DNA of 64,000 bases from Pseudomonas proteolytica (GTDB taxonomy: Bacteria; Pseudomonadota; Gammaproteobacteria; Pseudomonadales; Pseudomonadaceae), in the NCBI RefSeq assembly GCF_007858275.1, contig NZ_VFEV01000037.1, positions 1 through 64,000 of the forward strand, given 5' to 3'. Made by a program: the position numbers and the translations under genes. Positions within the stretch are counted from its first letter, which is position 1. Every line of letters starts with the position of its first letter. This document shows positions 47,603 to 58,600 of this stretch, piece after piece. The notes beneath the pieces are model-generated. The model was given only the letters and a program-made list of their open reading frames with translations, searched no databases and had not been told where the DNA came from.

Positions 47603-47955
47603 GGGCTACAGCCCACTGAAGATCAATGGAGCTGGCTTGCCAGCGATGACCATAGGTATCTACACAAATTAAACCCGAGCAGATAGGGCTGTTGTGGCGA
47701 GCGGGCTTGTCGGAGCGCCGTATCGCCCGCGCTGGGCTGCGAAGCAGCCCCAAAAAGCCCGCCTCGTTTCTTCAGATAAACCGCGATGGTCGGTTTTAGG
47801 GCTGCTTCGCAGCCCAGCGCGGGGCAAGCCCGCTCGCCACAACTGCGCTATCTGCCTGGATTTAGGCGTTGCGGCAAAGTTGTGTAGATACCTATGGTCA
47901 TCGCCGGCAAGCCGGCTCCTACAAGGATCAGGCCGCCTCTGTGGCACAGTACTGC
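47603..47955. repeat. Nested repeat block between pvdY and pvdS: REPIN containing MITE copy 3
   Basis: The 353-bp gap between two convergent genes is nearly all repeat. The outer layer is a REP doublet: GGAGCTGGCTTGCCAGCGATGAC on the left (about 47628-47650) and its near-complement to about 47925 on the right. Between its arms lies the 246-bp MITE-like element at 47651-47896. No gene is supported here; small frames are repeat-derived. Confidence 0.85.
47651..47896. mobile_element. Nested MITE-like repeat, copy 3 (complete)
   Basis: Ends CATAGGTATCTACACAA (47651-47667) and TTGTGTAGATACCTATG (47880-47896) are perfect inverted repeats. With the flanking REP bases the perfect inversion extends to 25 bp (47643-47667 and 47880-47904). 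Inside are arms GTGGCGAGCGGGCTTG (from 47694) and CAAGCCCGCTCGCCAC (47825-47840). Within these are the CTGGGCTGCGAAGCAGCCCC-type arms (47731-47750 and its complement near 47798-47817). There is no coding capacity, so mobility would need a transposase in trans. Confidence 0.8.
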
Positions 47956-48507
47956 TCAGACACGCCGGGCAAAGGTATCGCTGTGGGTTCCCGAAACCTT
48001 GCGGCAGTGCACCAGCGCGTCGCGGATCATAAAGTTGACCAGGGTCGGCGACACGCCCAGTTCCTTGGCAATGTCCTTCTGCGGCACGCCATGCAGGCGG
48101 TACATCTCGAAGGCGTAGCGCGTGCGCTGGGGCAGTTCGGTCAGGGCGTCGGCGATGTTTTCCAGGGTGGAAAAATTGATGTGCGAGGTTTCCGGTGAAG
48201 CGCCATGAATAACCACATTCAAGCCTTCCTCTTCCGTCCCGGAGTACTTCAGTTCCAGGGCCTGTTTACGGTAGTGGTCGATAGCCAGGTTGCGCACGAT
48301 CTGGAACAGGTAGCTCAGTTGCGCCTTGAACGATGAGGTGATCTGCGGTGCCGATTGCAGTCTGAAGTAGGCGTCCTGCACCACGTCTTCGGCGCGGGAA
48401 CGGCAGCCGGTAATGCGCGCCGCGATCTTGACCAGGATCAGTCGATTATCGACAAACGCCTGGAGTAACGGTGAATCGCACCTGCTTGTGGATACTTGTT
48501 CCGTCAT
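47956..48507 (-). CDS. pvdS: Iron-starvation extracytoplasmic-function sigma factor PvdS
   Basis: A 183-residue ECF sigma factor. Region 2 contains RAEDVVQDAYFRLQSAP and the LFQIVRNLAIDHYRK segment; region 4 has the helix-turn-helix VPQKDIAKELGVSPTLVNF. It directs RNA polymerase to pyoverdine genes and is held back by the anti-sigma FpvR until pyoverdine is imported. The ATG at 48507 (MTEQVSTSRCD) has AAGGTGA upstream and matches the PvdS N-terminus; a GTG three codons earlier is rejected. A Fur box lies upstream. Confidence 0.95.
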   Translation of the reverse strand: MTEQVSTSRCDSPLLQAFVDNRLILVKIAARITGCRSRAEDVVQDAYFRLQSAPQITSSFKAQLSYLFQIVRNLAIDHYRKQALELKYSGTEEEGLNVVIHGASPETSHINFSTLENIADALTELPQRTRYAFEMYRLHGVPQKDIAKELGVSPTLVNFMIRDALVHCRKVSGTHSDTFARRV

Positions 48508-48586
48508 GGAAATCACCTTGCTGCAATAAGGTTAGTGGAGGGCATCCCTGCTGAGGCCTCCTACACATCGGGCAACAAATTATTCT

Positions 48587-48606
48587 TAATGATAATGATT
48601 GTCAAA
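48587..48606. promoter_or_regulatory. Fur box upstream of pvdS
   Basis: TGATAATGATTGTCA at 48590-48604 matches the 7-1-7 Fur motif TGATAAT-N-ATTATCA with one mismatch. It lies 83 bases before the pvdS start, so Fe(II)-Fur should repress pvdS when iron is plentiful. The nearby AT-rich TTATTCTTAATGATAATG would hold the promoter. Confidence 0.88.
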
Positions 48607-48684
48607 TGAGAAGTGGAACTAATCTTATACCGAAATGCAAACTGTGAGGTGCATCTCTTTGTGCGCGGGCCCTGGCCTGGCGAC

Positions 48685-48708
48685 TAATTATTTTGCCGTG
48701 CCATCCGT
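48685..48708 (+). promoter_or_regulatory. PvdS-dependent promoter of pvdG-pvdL
   Basis: TAATT at 48685-48689, 16 bases, CGT at 48706-48708. The spacing is identical to the pvdY box; the -35-like part differs by one base from TAAAT. It would give transcripts starting about 48715, ahead of the small leader ORF and pvdG. Confidence 0.75.
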
Positions 48709-48769
48709 TCTCATTGGTGACAGGCCAGCCAACACGCCGGCCATGGATTTGCACCCGGAGGAGGACGAC

Positions 48770-48817
48770 ATGCGTTTGTATCGCGAGAACCCAGCGTTCC
48801 AGGCAGGGGTGGTCTGA
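48770..48817 (+). CDS. Possible 15-residue leader peptide coupled to pvdG
   Basis: An ATG with a very strong ribosome site (GGAGGAGG, spacing about 6) opens a 15-codon frame reading MRLYRENPAFQAGVV. Its stop is separated from the pvdG ATG by one base. The pvdG start has only a moderate site of its own (CAGGGG), so ribosomes finishing the small frame could re-initiate on pvdG. An in-frame ATG nine codons earlier would lengthen it to 24 residues. I do not recognise the peptide; it may serve only for translational coupling. Confidence 0.45.
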   Translation: MRLYRENPAFQAGVV

Positions 48818-48818
48818 G

Positions 48819-49577
48819 ATGAGCACGTCGACCCGCTTGCGCCTGTTTTGCCTGCCCTATTCGGGCGCCAGCGCCATGTTCTACAGCCGCTGGCGCCGGG
48901 CGTTACCCGAGTGGTTGCAGGTGCGCCCACTGGAGCTACCGGGGCGTGGCATGCGCATGGACGAACCCTTGCAGCGCGATATCAAGGCGCTCGCCGCGCA
49001 ATTGGCTGGCGAGATCAGTGCCGAACTCGACGGCCCCTACGCCTTGTTTGGCCACAGCCTCGGTGGCTTGCTGGCGTTCGAGCTGGCCCATGCCCTGCGT
49101 GAGCGCGGGCTGCCTGCGCCCCTGGCGCTGTTTGCCTCGGCCACCGCCGGCCCGGCGCGCCGCGACGTCAGCGAGTACGCCGTGGAAAAAGACGACACCC
49201 AGTTGATCGACCGCCTGCGCACGCTCAAGGGCACTCCCGAAGACGCTCTGGCCAACCGTGAATTGATGCAGTTGGCGCTGCCGATCCTGCGCGCCGACTT
49301 CCTCTTGTGCGGCAGCTTCCACTACGGCGAGCGCGAGCCGCTGTCGATGCCGATCCATGTGTTCGGCGGCAAGCAGGACGACGTGCGCGCCGACGAGTTG
49401 CTCGACTGGCAGGAAGACACCGCCAGCGGTTTCTCCCTGGACATGTTCGAGGGGCATCACTTCTACCTGGTGCAGCAGCAAAGCTCGCTGTTGCGCTGCG
49501 TGCGGCGCTATGCCGACGAACATTTGACCCGCTGGCGCTATGGCGCTGCCCGGCGGGCGGCCTTGGCGACCGGCTGA
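48819..49577 (+). CDS. pvdG: Pyoverdine type II thioesterase PvdG
   Basis: A 252-residue alpha/beta-hydrolase thioesterase. The nucleophile Ser is in LFGHSLGGLLAFELA (about residue 78), LFCLPYSGASAMFY marks the N-terminal strand, and the catalytic His is in MFEGHHFYL. Type II thioesterases remove wrong acyl groups stalled on NRPS carrier domains. The ATG at 48819 is the family start. It is followed 70 bases later by pvdL in the same transcript, under the PvdS-type promoter. Confidence 0.93.
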   Translation: MSTSTRLRLFCLPYSGASAMFYSRWRRALPEWLQVRPLELPGRGMRMDEPLQRDIKALAAQLAGEISAELDGPYALFGHSLGGLLAFELAHALRERGLPAPLALFASATAGPARRDVSEYAVEKDDTQLIDRLRTLKGTPEDALANRELMQLALPILRADFLLCGSFHYGEREPLSMPIHVFGGKQDDVRADELLDWQEDTASGFSLDMFEGHHFYLVQQQSSLLRCVRRYADEHLTRWRYGAARRAALATG

Positions 49578-49647
49578 ACCCGCCGCCGCGCGCCCACGCC
49601 CTCTATCCCCGATTTCCCCGTAAGCCGATTTCAGGCAGGAACCCCCC

Positions 49648-52600
49648 ATGATGGACGCCTTCGAACTTCCCCGCACCCTGGTCCAGTCCCTCCAACGCCG
49701 TGCCACGCAGACCCCGGACCAGGTGGCCCTGCGCTTCCTGGCCGAGTCCGCCGACGACACCGTGGTGCTCAGCTACCGTGACCTGGACCTGCGCGCCCGC
49801 ACCATTGCCGCCGCCTTGCAGGCCTCGGCCGGGCTGGGCGAACGTGCGGTGCTGCTGTTCCCCAGCGGCCCGGATTACGTCGCGGCGTTTTTTGGCTGCC
49901 TGTATGCCGGGGTCATTGCGGTGCCGGCGTATCCGCCAGAGTCGACCCGTCGCCATCATCAGGAGCGGTTGCTGTCGATCATCGCCGATGCCGAGCCAAG
50001 GCTGTTGCTGACCAGCAGTGGTTTGCGCGACTCCCTGGGGCAAATCCAGGAAGCGCCGCCCTTGCTCTGCGTGGATGAGTTGCACAGCGAAAGCGCTGCC
50101 GGCTGGGTCGCACCAGACCTGCAGGACGACGACATTGCCTTCCTGCAATACACCTCCGGCTCCACGGCCTTGCCCAAGGGTGTGCAAGTCACCCACGGCA
50201 ACCTGGTGGCCAACGAACTGCTGATCCGCCGTGGCTTTGGCATCGACCTCAACCCCGATGACGTGATCGTCAGCTGGTTGCCGCTGTACCACGACATGGG
50301 CCTGATTGGCGGCCTGTTGCAACCGATCTTCAGTGGTGTGCCGTGCGTGTTGATGTCGCCGGCGTACTTCCTCGGCCGGCCCTTGCGCTGGCTGGAAGCG
50401 ATCAGCCAATACCGCGGCACCATCAGCGGCGGCCCCGACTTCGCCTACCGCCTGTGCAGCGAGCGGGTCAGCGAGTCGGCCCTGGAGCGCCTCGACCTGA
50501 GCCATTGGCGCGTGGCTTATTCCGGCTCCGAGCCAATCCGCCTGGACACCCTGGAACGTTTCGCCGAGAAATTCGCCCGCTGCGGCTTCACCCCGAACAA
50601 CTTCTTTGCCTCCTACGGCCTGGCCGAAGCGACCTTGTTTGTCGCTGGCGGCACCCGTGGCCAGGGCATCCCGGCCTTGCGCCTGGACGAACAGGCGCTG
50701 GCCGCCAATCGCGCGGAGCCGGGGCAGGGCAGCGCGATCATGAGCTGCGGCACCAGCCAGCCCGAGCATGGGGTGCTGATCGTCGAGCCCCATACCCTGG
50801 CGGAACTGGCCGACAACTGCGTCGGCGAAATCTGGGCCACCGGCCCGAGCATTGCCCACGGCTACTGGCGCAACCCCGAAGCCACCGCCAAGACCTTCGT
50901 GCAGCATGCCGGTCGCACATGGCTGCGCACTGGAGACCTGGGCTTTATGCGTGACGGCGAGGTATTTATCACCGGGCGCCTGAAAGACCTGCTGATCGTG
51001 CGTGGCCACAACCTGTACCCGCAAGACATCGAGCAAACCGTCGAGCGCGAAGTGGAAGTGGTGCGCAAGGGCCGTGTCGCGGCGTTTGCGGTGAATGACC
51101 AAGGCCTGGAAGGGATTGGCATTGCTGCAGAAATCAGCCGCAGCGTGCAGAAGATCCTGCCGCCCGAAGCCCTGATCAAAGCCATCCGCCAGGCGGTGGC
51201 CGAGGCCTATCAAGAGGCGCCGTGCGTGGTGGTGCTGCTCAATCCCGGCGAGCTGCCGAAAACCTCCAGTGGCAAGGTCCAGCGTTCGGCCTGCCGCACT
51301 CGCCTGGCCGATGGCAGCCTCGACAGCTACGCGCAGTTCCCCGATCAGGCCGTGCAGGCCGGTGAGGGCGCCTTGGCGTCGGCGCTGCAACAGCAGATCG
51401 CCGCGATCTGGTGTGAGCAGTTGCAAGTGCCACAGGTGGCTGCCGATGATCACTTCTTCTTGCTCGGCGGCAACTCCATCAGCGCCACCCAGGTGGTCGC
51501 CCGCCTGCGCGAGAGCCTGGGCCTGGAGCTTAACTTGCGCCTGTTGTTCGAAGCGCCGGTGCTGGCTGATTTTGCCGCCAGTGTCGGGCAACTGCAGCAG
51601 GACGGTGGCGTGGCCCAGGGCGCAATCAACGCCTTGTCACGCCAGCAGGATATGCCGCAATCCCTGGCGCAGAACCGCCTGTGGATCACCTGGCAACTGG
51701 ACCCTCACAGCAGCGCCTACACCATCCCCGGCGCCTTGCGCCTGCGCGGCGAGCTGGATGAAGACGCGCTGCAGGCAAGCTTCGCGCAACTGATCCAGCG
51801 CCACGAAGCGCTGCGCACGCGTTTTTATGAGCGCGATGGCCAGGGCTACCAGCGTGTCGATGCCCAGCGCGAGTTTGCCGTGCAAGTCATCGACCTGCGC
51901 GACTTGCCCGTGGCCGAGCGTGAAGCCCGCGCCGCACAGATCCGCGAGGACGAGGCGCGCACCCAGTTCGACCTGGAGCAGGGCCCGCTGCTGTGGGTCA
52001 CGCTAGTGCGTCTGGACGATGAGGATCACCAGTTGCTGGTGACGATGCACCACATCATTGCTGACGGCTGGTCGCTGAATGTATTGATCGATGAGTTCTC
52101 GCGCTTCTACGCCGCCGCGTCCCAAGGCCAGCCCCTCGCGTTGCCAGCCCTGGCCGTGCAGTACGCCGACTACGGCAGTTGGCAGCGCCAATGGCTGGCC
52201 GAAGGCGAAGGCCAGCGCCAATTGGCCTACTGGCAGCGGCAACTGGGTGACGAACATCCCACCCTGAACCTGGCCACCGATCACCCGCGCTCGGCCCAGC
52301 AACGGCACAGCGCTTCGCGCTACAGCGTGCGCCTGGATGCGGACCTCGGCGCAGCCATCCGCCAGACTGCCCAGGCCCACCAGGCCACGCCATTCGTGTT
52401 GTTGCTGGCGGCATTCCAAAGCCTGCTGCACCGCTACAGCGGCCAGCGCGATATCCGCATCGGCGTGCCCAACGCCAACCGCGGGCGTCACGAAACCCAG
52501 GGCCTGATCGGCTTCTTCATCAACACCCTGGTGCTGCGCGCCGAGGTGGATGCGCGCCTGCCGTTCAGCGAGCTGCTGGCGGCGACACGCCTGGCGGCCA

Positions 52601-55600
52601 CCGAGGCCCAGGCCCATCAGGACTTGCCGTTCGAACAACTGCTGGAAGCTTTCCCACAGGCCCGGGAACAGGGGCTGTTCCAGGTCATGTTCAACCACCA
52701 GCAGCGCGACCTCAGCGCCTTGCGCCGCCTGCCGGGCCTGCTCGCGCAAGAGTTGCCATGGCATAGCCGCGAAGCCAAGTTCGACCTGCAACTGCATAGC
52801 GAAGAAGACCGCAGTGGGCGCCTGAGCCTGTCATTCGACTACGCCGACGAACTGTTCGACGCCAGCACTATCCAGCGTCTGGCCGCGCATTTGGTCAGCC
52901 TGTTGCAGGCTGTATGCGCGCAACCGCAACAAGCGCTGGGCGACATCCCGCTGCTGAACGCCAACGAACACGCCCAGCAACGCACCTGGAGCGAGGCACC
53001 CTGCGCACCGGCGCAGCACCTGGTGCCGGAGCAGCTCAACCAACATAGCGACGAGCGCACCGCCCTGGTCTGGCAGGACGCCAGCCTGACCTTTGGCCAA
53101 CTGCACACCCAGGCCAACCGCCTGGCCCATTACCTGCGTGACAAAGGCGTCGGCCCGGACGTGTGCGTGGCGATTGCCGCCGAGCGCTCGCCACAACTGC
53201 TGATCGGCTTGCTGGCGATCCTCAAGGCCGGTGGCGCCTATGTGCCGCTGGACCCAGACTACCCGGGCGACCGGCTGGCCTACATGCTGGCCGACAGCGG
53301 CGTGCAATTGCTGCTGACCCAGACCCATCTGCTGCAACAGTTGCCGGTGGCCGAAGGCGTATCTGTGATCGTCATGGACAGCCTCAAGCTCGACAGCTGG
53401 CCGACCCAGGCGCCGGGCCTGCACCTTGATCCCGACAACCTCGCCTATGTGATCTACACCTCCGGTTCCACCGGCCAGCCCAAGGGCGTGGGCAATACCC
53501 ATGGCGCCCTGGCGGAGCGCTTGCAATGGATGCAGGCCACCTACCAGTTGGATGAAAGCGATGTACTGATGCAAAAAGCACCGATCAGTTTCGACGTGTC
53601 GGTGTGGGAATGCTTCTGGCCGCTGATCACCGGTTGCCGCCTGGTACTGGCCGGCCCCGGCGAGCATCGCGACCCCCATCGCATTGCGCAGCTGGTGCAG
53701 GAGCACGGGGTGACCACCCTGCATTTTGTGCCGCCCCTGTTGCAGCTGTTTGTCGATGAGCCCCTGGCGGCCAAGTGCACCAGCCTGCGCCGGGTGTTCT
53801 CCGGTGGTGAAGCCTTGCCCGCCGAATTGCGCAATCGGGTCCTGGCGCAATGGCCAGCGGTGCAGTTGCACAACCGCTATGGGCCGACCGAAACCGCCAT
53901 CAACGTCACCCATTGGCATTGCCAGCGTGCAGATGGTGAACGCTCGCCGATCGGCCGGCCACTGGGCAATGTGATTTGCCGGGTACTGGACGCGCAATTC
54001 AACCTGCTGCCTGCGGGTGTGCCGGGCGAGCTGTGCATCGGCGGGATTGGCCTGGCCCGCGGTTATCTGGGGCGTGCGGGGCTGACGGCTGAACGTTTTG
54101 TGGCCGACCCACTGGGCGCGGCGGGCGCGCGCCTGTACCGCACCGGCGACCGCGTGCGCTGGGCTGCCGATGGTGTGCTGGAGTACCTCGGGCGCCTGGA
54201 CCAGCAGGTCAAGCTGCGCGGGTTTCGCGTCGAACCGGAAGAAATCGAGGCGCGGCTGCTGGCCCAAGACGGCATCGCCCAGGCGGTGGTGCTGATCCGC
54301 GACACCGCCGGCGGAGCGCAGTTGATCGGTTACTACACCGCCAGCGGCGAGCTGGCTGAGCAGGACGTGAAAGCCGCCCTGGCCGCCGAGTTGCCGGAGT
54401 ACATGGTGCCGGCGCAACTGATACGCCTCGACGCCATGCCGCTGAGCCCCAGCGGCAAGGTGGATCGTCGTGCCTTGCCGGAACCGGTGTGGCAGGTGCG
54501 TGAGCACGTAGAGCCGCAAACCGCGCTGGAACAACAAATCGCCGGGATCTGGCGCACGGTGTTGGGCCTGCCGCGTATCGGCCTGCGCGACGATTTCTTC
54601 GCCCTTGGCGGCCACTCGCTGCTGGCCACGCAAATCATCTCCCGTACACGCCAGGCCTGTGATGTGGAGCTACCGCTGCGCACCTTGTTTGAAGCCAGCG
54701 AGTTGGGGGATTTTGCCGAGCAGGTCCGCTTGATCCAGGCCAGCGGCCAGCGCCACCAACAGACCGCGATTGGCAAGGTCGATCGCAGCCAGCCGGTGCC
54801 GCTGTCCTATTCCCAACAGCGCATGTGGTTCCTCTGGCAAATGGAGCCGGACAGCCCGGCCTATAACGTCGGCGGCATGGCGCGCTTGCGCGGGGTGCTG
54901 GATGTGGGGCGTTTCGAGGCGGCGTTGCAAGCCTTGATCATGCGCCACGAAACCCTGCGCACCACCTTCCCGAGCATCGATGGCGTGGCCCGGCAGAAAG
55001 TCGCCGCGCAAAGCAGCGTGCGCATGAGCTGGCAGGACTTCTCGGGCCTGACCGAGGCCGAGCGCCAACTGCGCTTGCAGCAACTGGCCGACCAGGAAGC
55101 CCACAGCCCGTTCAACCTGGAGACCGGGCCATTGCTGCGCGCCTGCCTGGTCAAGGCTGGCGATCAGGAGCACTACCTGGTGCTGACCCTGCACCATATC
55201 GTCACCGAAGGCTGGGCCATGGACATCTTCGCCCGTGAACTCAGCGCGCTGTACGAAGCCTTTATCGATGAGCGCGAATCGCCGCTCGAACCCCTGCCAG
55301 TGCAGTACCTGGACTACAGTGTGTGGCAGCGCCAATGGCTGGAGGCCGGTGAGCGTCAGCGCCAGCTCGACTACTGGACCACGCAACTGGGCAACGAACA
55401 TCCCTTGCTGGAACTGCCCAGCGATCGGCCACGCCCGGCGGTGCAGAGTCATCAGGGCGAGTTGTACCGTTTTGACCTCAGCGCCGACCTGGCCGCCAGG
55501 GTTCGCGCCTTCAATGCCGAGCATGGCCTGACGCTGTTCATGACCATGACCGCAACCCTGGCGACGCTGCTCTACCGCTACAGCGGCCAGACCGACCTGC

Positions 55601-58600
55601 GCATCGGCGCGCCAGTGGCCAACCGGATCCGCCCGGAAAGCGAAGGGCTGATCGGTGCCTTCCTCAACACCCAGGTCGTGCGCTGCCAGCTCGACGGGCA
55701 GATGCGCGTCGGCGAGCTGTTTGAGCACGTGCGCCACACCGTGATCGAGGGCCAGTCCCATCAGGACCTGCCATTCGACCATCTGGTGGAAGCCCTGCAA
55801 CCGCCGCGCAGTGCCGCGTATAACCCGCTGTTCCAGGTGATGTGCAATGTGCAGCGCTGGGAATTCCAGCAAAGCCGGCAACTGGCCGCAATGACCGTCG
55901 AATACCTGGCCAACGACGCGCGTGCCACCAAGTTTGACCTCAACCTGGAAGTCACCGACCTCGACCATCGCCTGGGTTGCTGCCTGACCTACAGCACCGA
56001 CCTGTTCGACGAGCTGCGCATTGCACGCATGGCGGCCCATTGGTGCAACCTGCTGGAGGCGCTGATCGCCGATCCGCAGCAGCGTTTGAGCGAGCTGGCG
56101 CTGCTGCAGATCGATGAGCAGCGTGCCCTGCAAGACAGCCTCGGGATCGAGGCCGGCGAGCACCGTCTCGACCAGTGCATCCATCATCTGTTCAGCCAGC
56201 AGGTCCAGGCCCGTGGCGAGGCCCCGGCGCTGACCTTTGCCGGCCAGACCCTGAGCTACCGCGAGCTGGACAGCCGCGCCAATCGCCTGGCCTGGATGCT
56301 GCGCGAGCGTGGGGTTGGCCCGCAGGTGCGGGTCGGCCTGGCGCTGCCGCGTTCCCTGGAAATGGTCATCGGCCTGCTGGCGATCCTCAAGGCCGGCGGC
56401 GCCTATGTGCCGCTGGACCCGGAATACCCGCTGGACCGCCTGCACTACATGATCGAAGACAGCGGCATCGGCCTGTTGCTCAGCGATGCGGCGATGTTCG
56501 ATGCCCTGGGCACGTTGCCCGCCAGCGTCAGTTGCTGGTGCCTGGAAGATGACCTGCCGGTGCTCGCCAATTATCCGGCCAGCGACCTGCCGGCGATCAG
56601 CCTGGCGCAACATCAGGCTTACCTGATCTACACCTCCGGTTCCACCGGCAAGCCCAAGGGTGTGGTGGTGTCCCACGGTGAAATCGCCATGCATTGCCAG
56701 GCGGTGATCGAACGTTTTGGCATGCGTGCAGAGGATTGCGAACTGCATTTTTATTCGATCAACTTCGACGCCGCCACCGAGCGCCTGCTGGTGCCGCTGC
56801 TGCGCGGCGCGCAGGTGGTATTGCGCGCCCAGGGCCAATGGGATGCCGAAGAAATCTGCGGGCTGATCCGTGAGCATCGCATCACTATCCTCGGCTTTAC
56901 CCCAAGCTATGGCAGCCAGTTGGCGCAATGGCTCGCTACCCAAAACCAAACCTTGCCGGTGCGCATGTGCATCACTGGCGGCGAAGCCCTGACCGGCGAG
57001 CATTTGGCGCGTATCCGTGCGGCGTTCCAGCCGGCGCTGTTTTTCAATGCCTACGGGCCGACCGAAACGGTGGTCATGCCCCTGGCCAGCCTGGCCCCCG
57101 AGGTGCTGGAGGAGGGCGCTGGCAGCGTGCCGATCGGTAGCATCATCGGCGCGCGGGTTGCCTATATCCTGGACGCCGACTTGGCACTGGTGCCCCAAGG
57201 TGCCACTGGCGAGCTATTCGTCGGCGGTGCCGGCCTGGCCCAGGGTTATCACCAGCGTCCAGGCATGACCGCCGAGCGTTTTGTGGCTGACCCGTATGCC
57301 GATGGCGGGCGGCTCTATCGCACCGGCGATCTGGTGCGCCAACGCGCCGATGGCCTGGTGGAGTACTTGGGACGGATCGACCATCAGGTGAAAATCCGTG
57401 GTTTTCGCATCGAACTGGGCGAGATCGAAACCCGCCTGCTTGAGCATGAGGCGGTGCGTGAGGCGGTGGTCCTGGCCCTGGACGCGCCGAGTGGCAAGCA
57501 ACTGGCGGCGTATCTGGTCAGCGATGCCAGCGATCACGCCGCCTTGCGCGAGGCGCTCAAAGTGCACCTCAAGGCGCAACTGCCGGACTACATGGTGCCC
57601 ACGCACCTGATGGTGCTGGACAGCATGCCGCTGACCGCCAACGGCAAGCTCGACCGCCGCGCCTTGCCGCAACCGGACGCCGAGGCCAATCGGCAAGCGT
57701 ACGTGGCGCCGAGCAATGAGCTGGAGCTGAGCCTCGCCGCGATCTGGTGTGCGGTGCTTAACGTGCAGCAGGTCGGGCTGCACGACAACTTCTTCGAACT
57801 GGGCGGTGATTCGATCCTGTCGATCCAGGTGGTCAGCCGGGCGCGGCAGGCGGGGATTCACTTCAGCCCGCGCGACCTGTTCCAGCACCAGACTGTGCAG
57901 GCCCTGGCGACGGTGGCCACGCGCAGTGAGCAGATCACGGCCGAGCAGGGTGTATTGACTGGCCCTTCGGGCATGACGCCGATCCAGCATTGGTTCTTCG
58001 ACAGCCCGATCCCGGCGCGTCACCACTGGAACCAGGCGCTGCTACTGGCGCCGGTGCTGGCCCTCGACCCGCGCCGTCTGGAGCAGGCGCTGCTGGCGGT
58101 GCTGGAACATCACGACGCCCTGCGCCTGAGCTTTACCCAGCGCGATGCGCAATGGCATGCCGAGCATCTGGCGGTGCCGGAAGGCGGGGTGTTGTGGCTG
58201 GCCCAGGTGACGGATATGCAGCAGTGCGAGGCGCTGTTCGCCGATGCCCAGCGCAGCCTCGACCTGGAACACGGCCCGTTGCTGCGCGCCTTGCTGGTGG
58301 ACGGGCCGATGGGGCAGCAACGCTTGCTGATCGCGATCCATCACCTGGTGGTGGACGGCGTGTCCTGGCGTGTATTGCTCGAAGACCTGCAAAACGTCTA
58401 TCGCCAGTTGAGCGACGGCCAGGCAGTCAGCCTGCCGGCCAAGACCAGCGCATTGCGTGACTGGGCCGCGCGTTTGCAGGCCTATGCCAGCAGTGAATCC
58501 CTGCGTGAAGAACTGCGCCTGTGGCAGCAACAGTTGGCCGGCCCGGCGGTTGAACTGCCGGTGGACCGCGCGCACGGTAGCCTGCGCAATCGCGACGCGC

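Noticed and set aside
48743..48817. 24-residue frame before pvdG as a remnant of an MbtH-like gene
   Set aside because: MbtH proteins are about 70 residues with conserved Trp and Pro residues; none are present.
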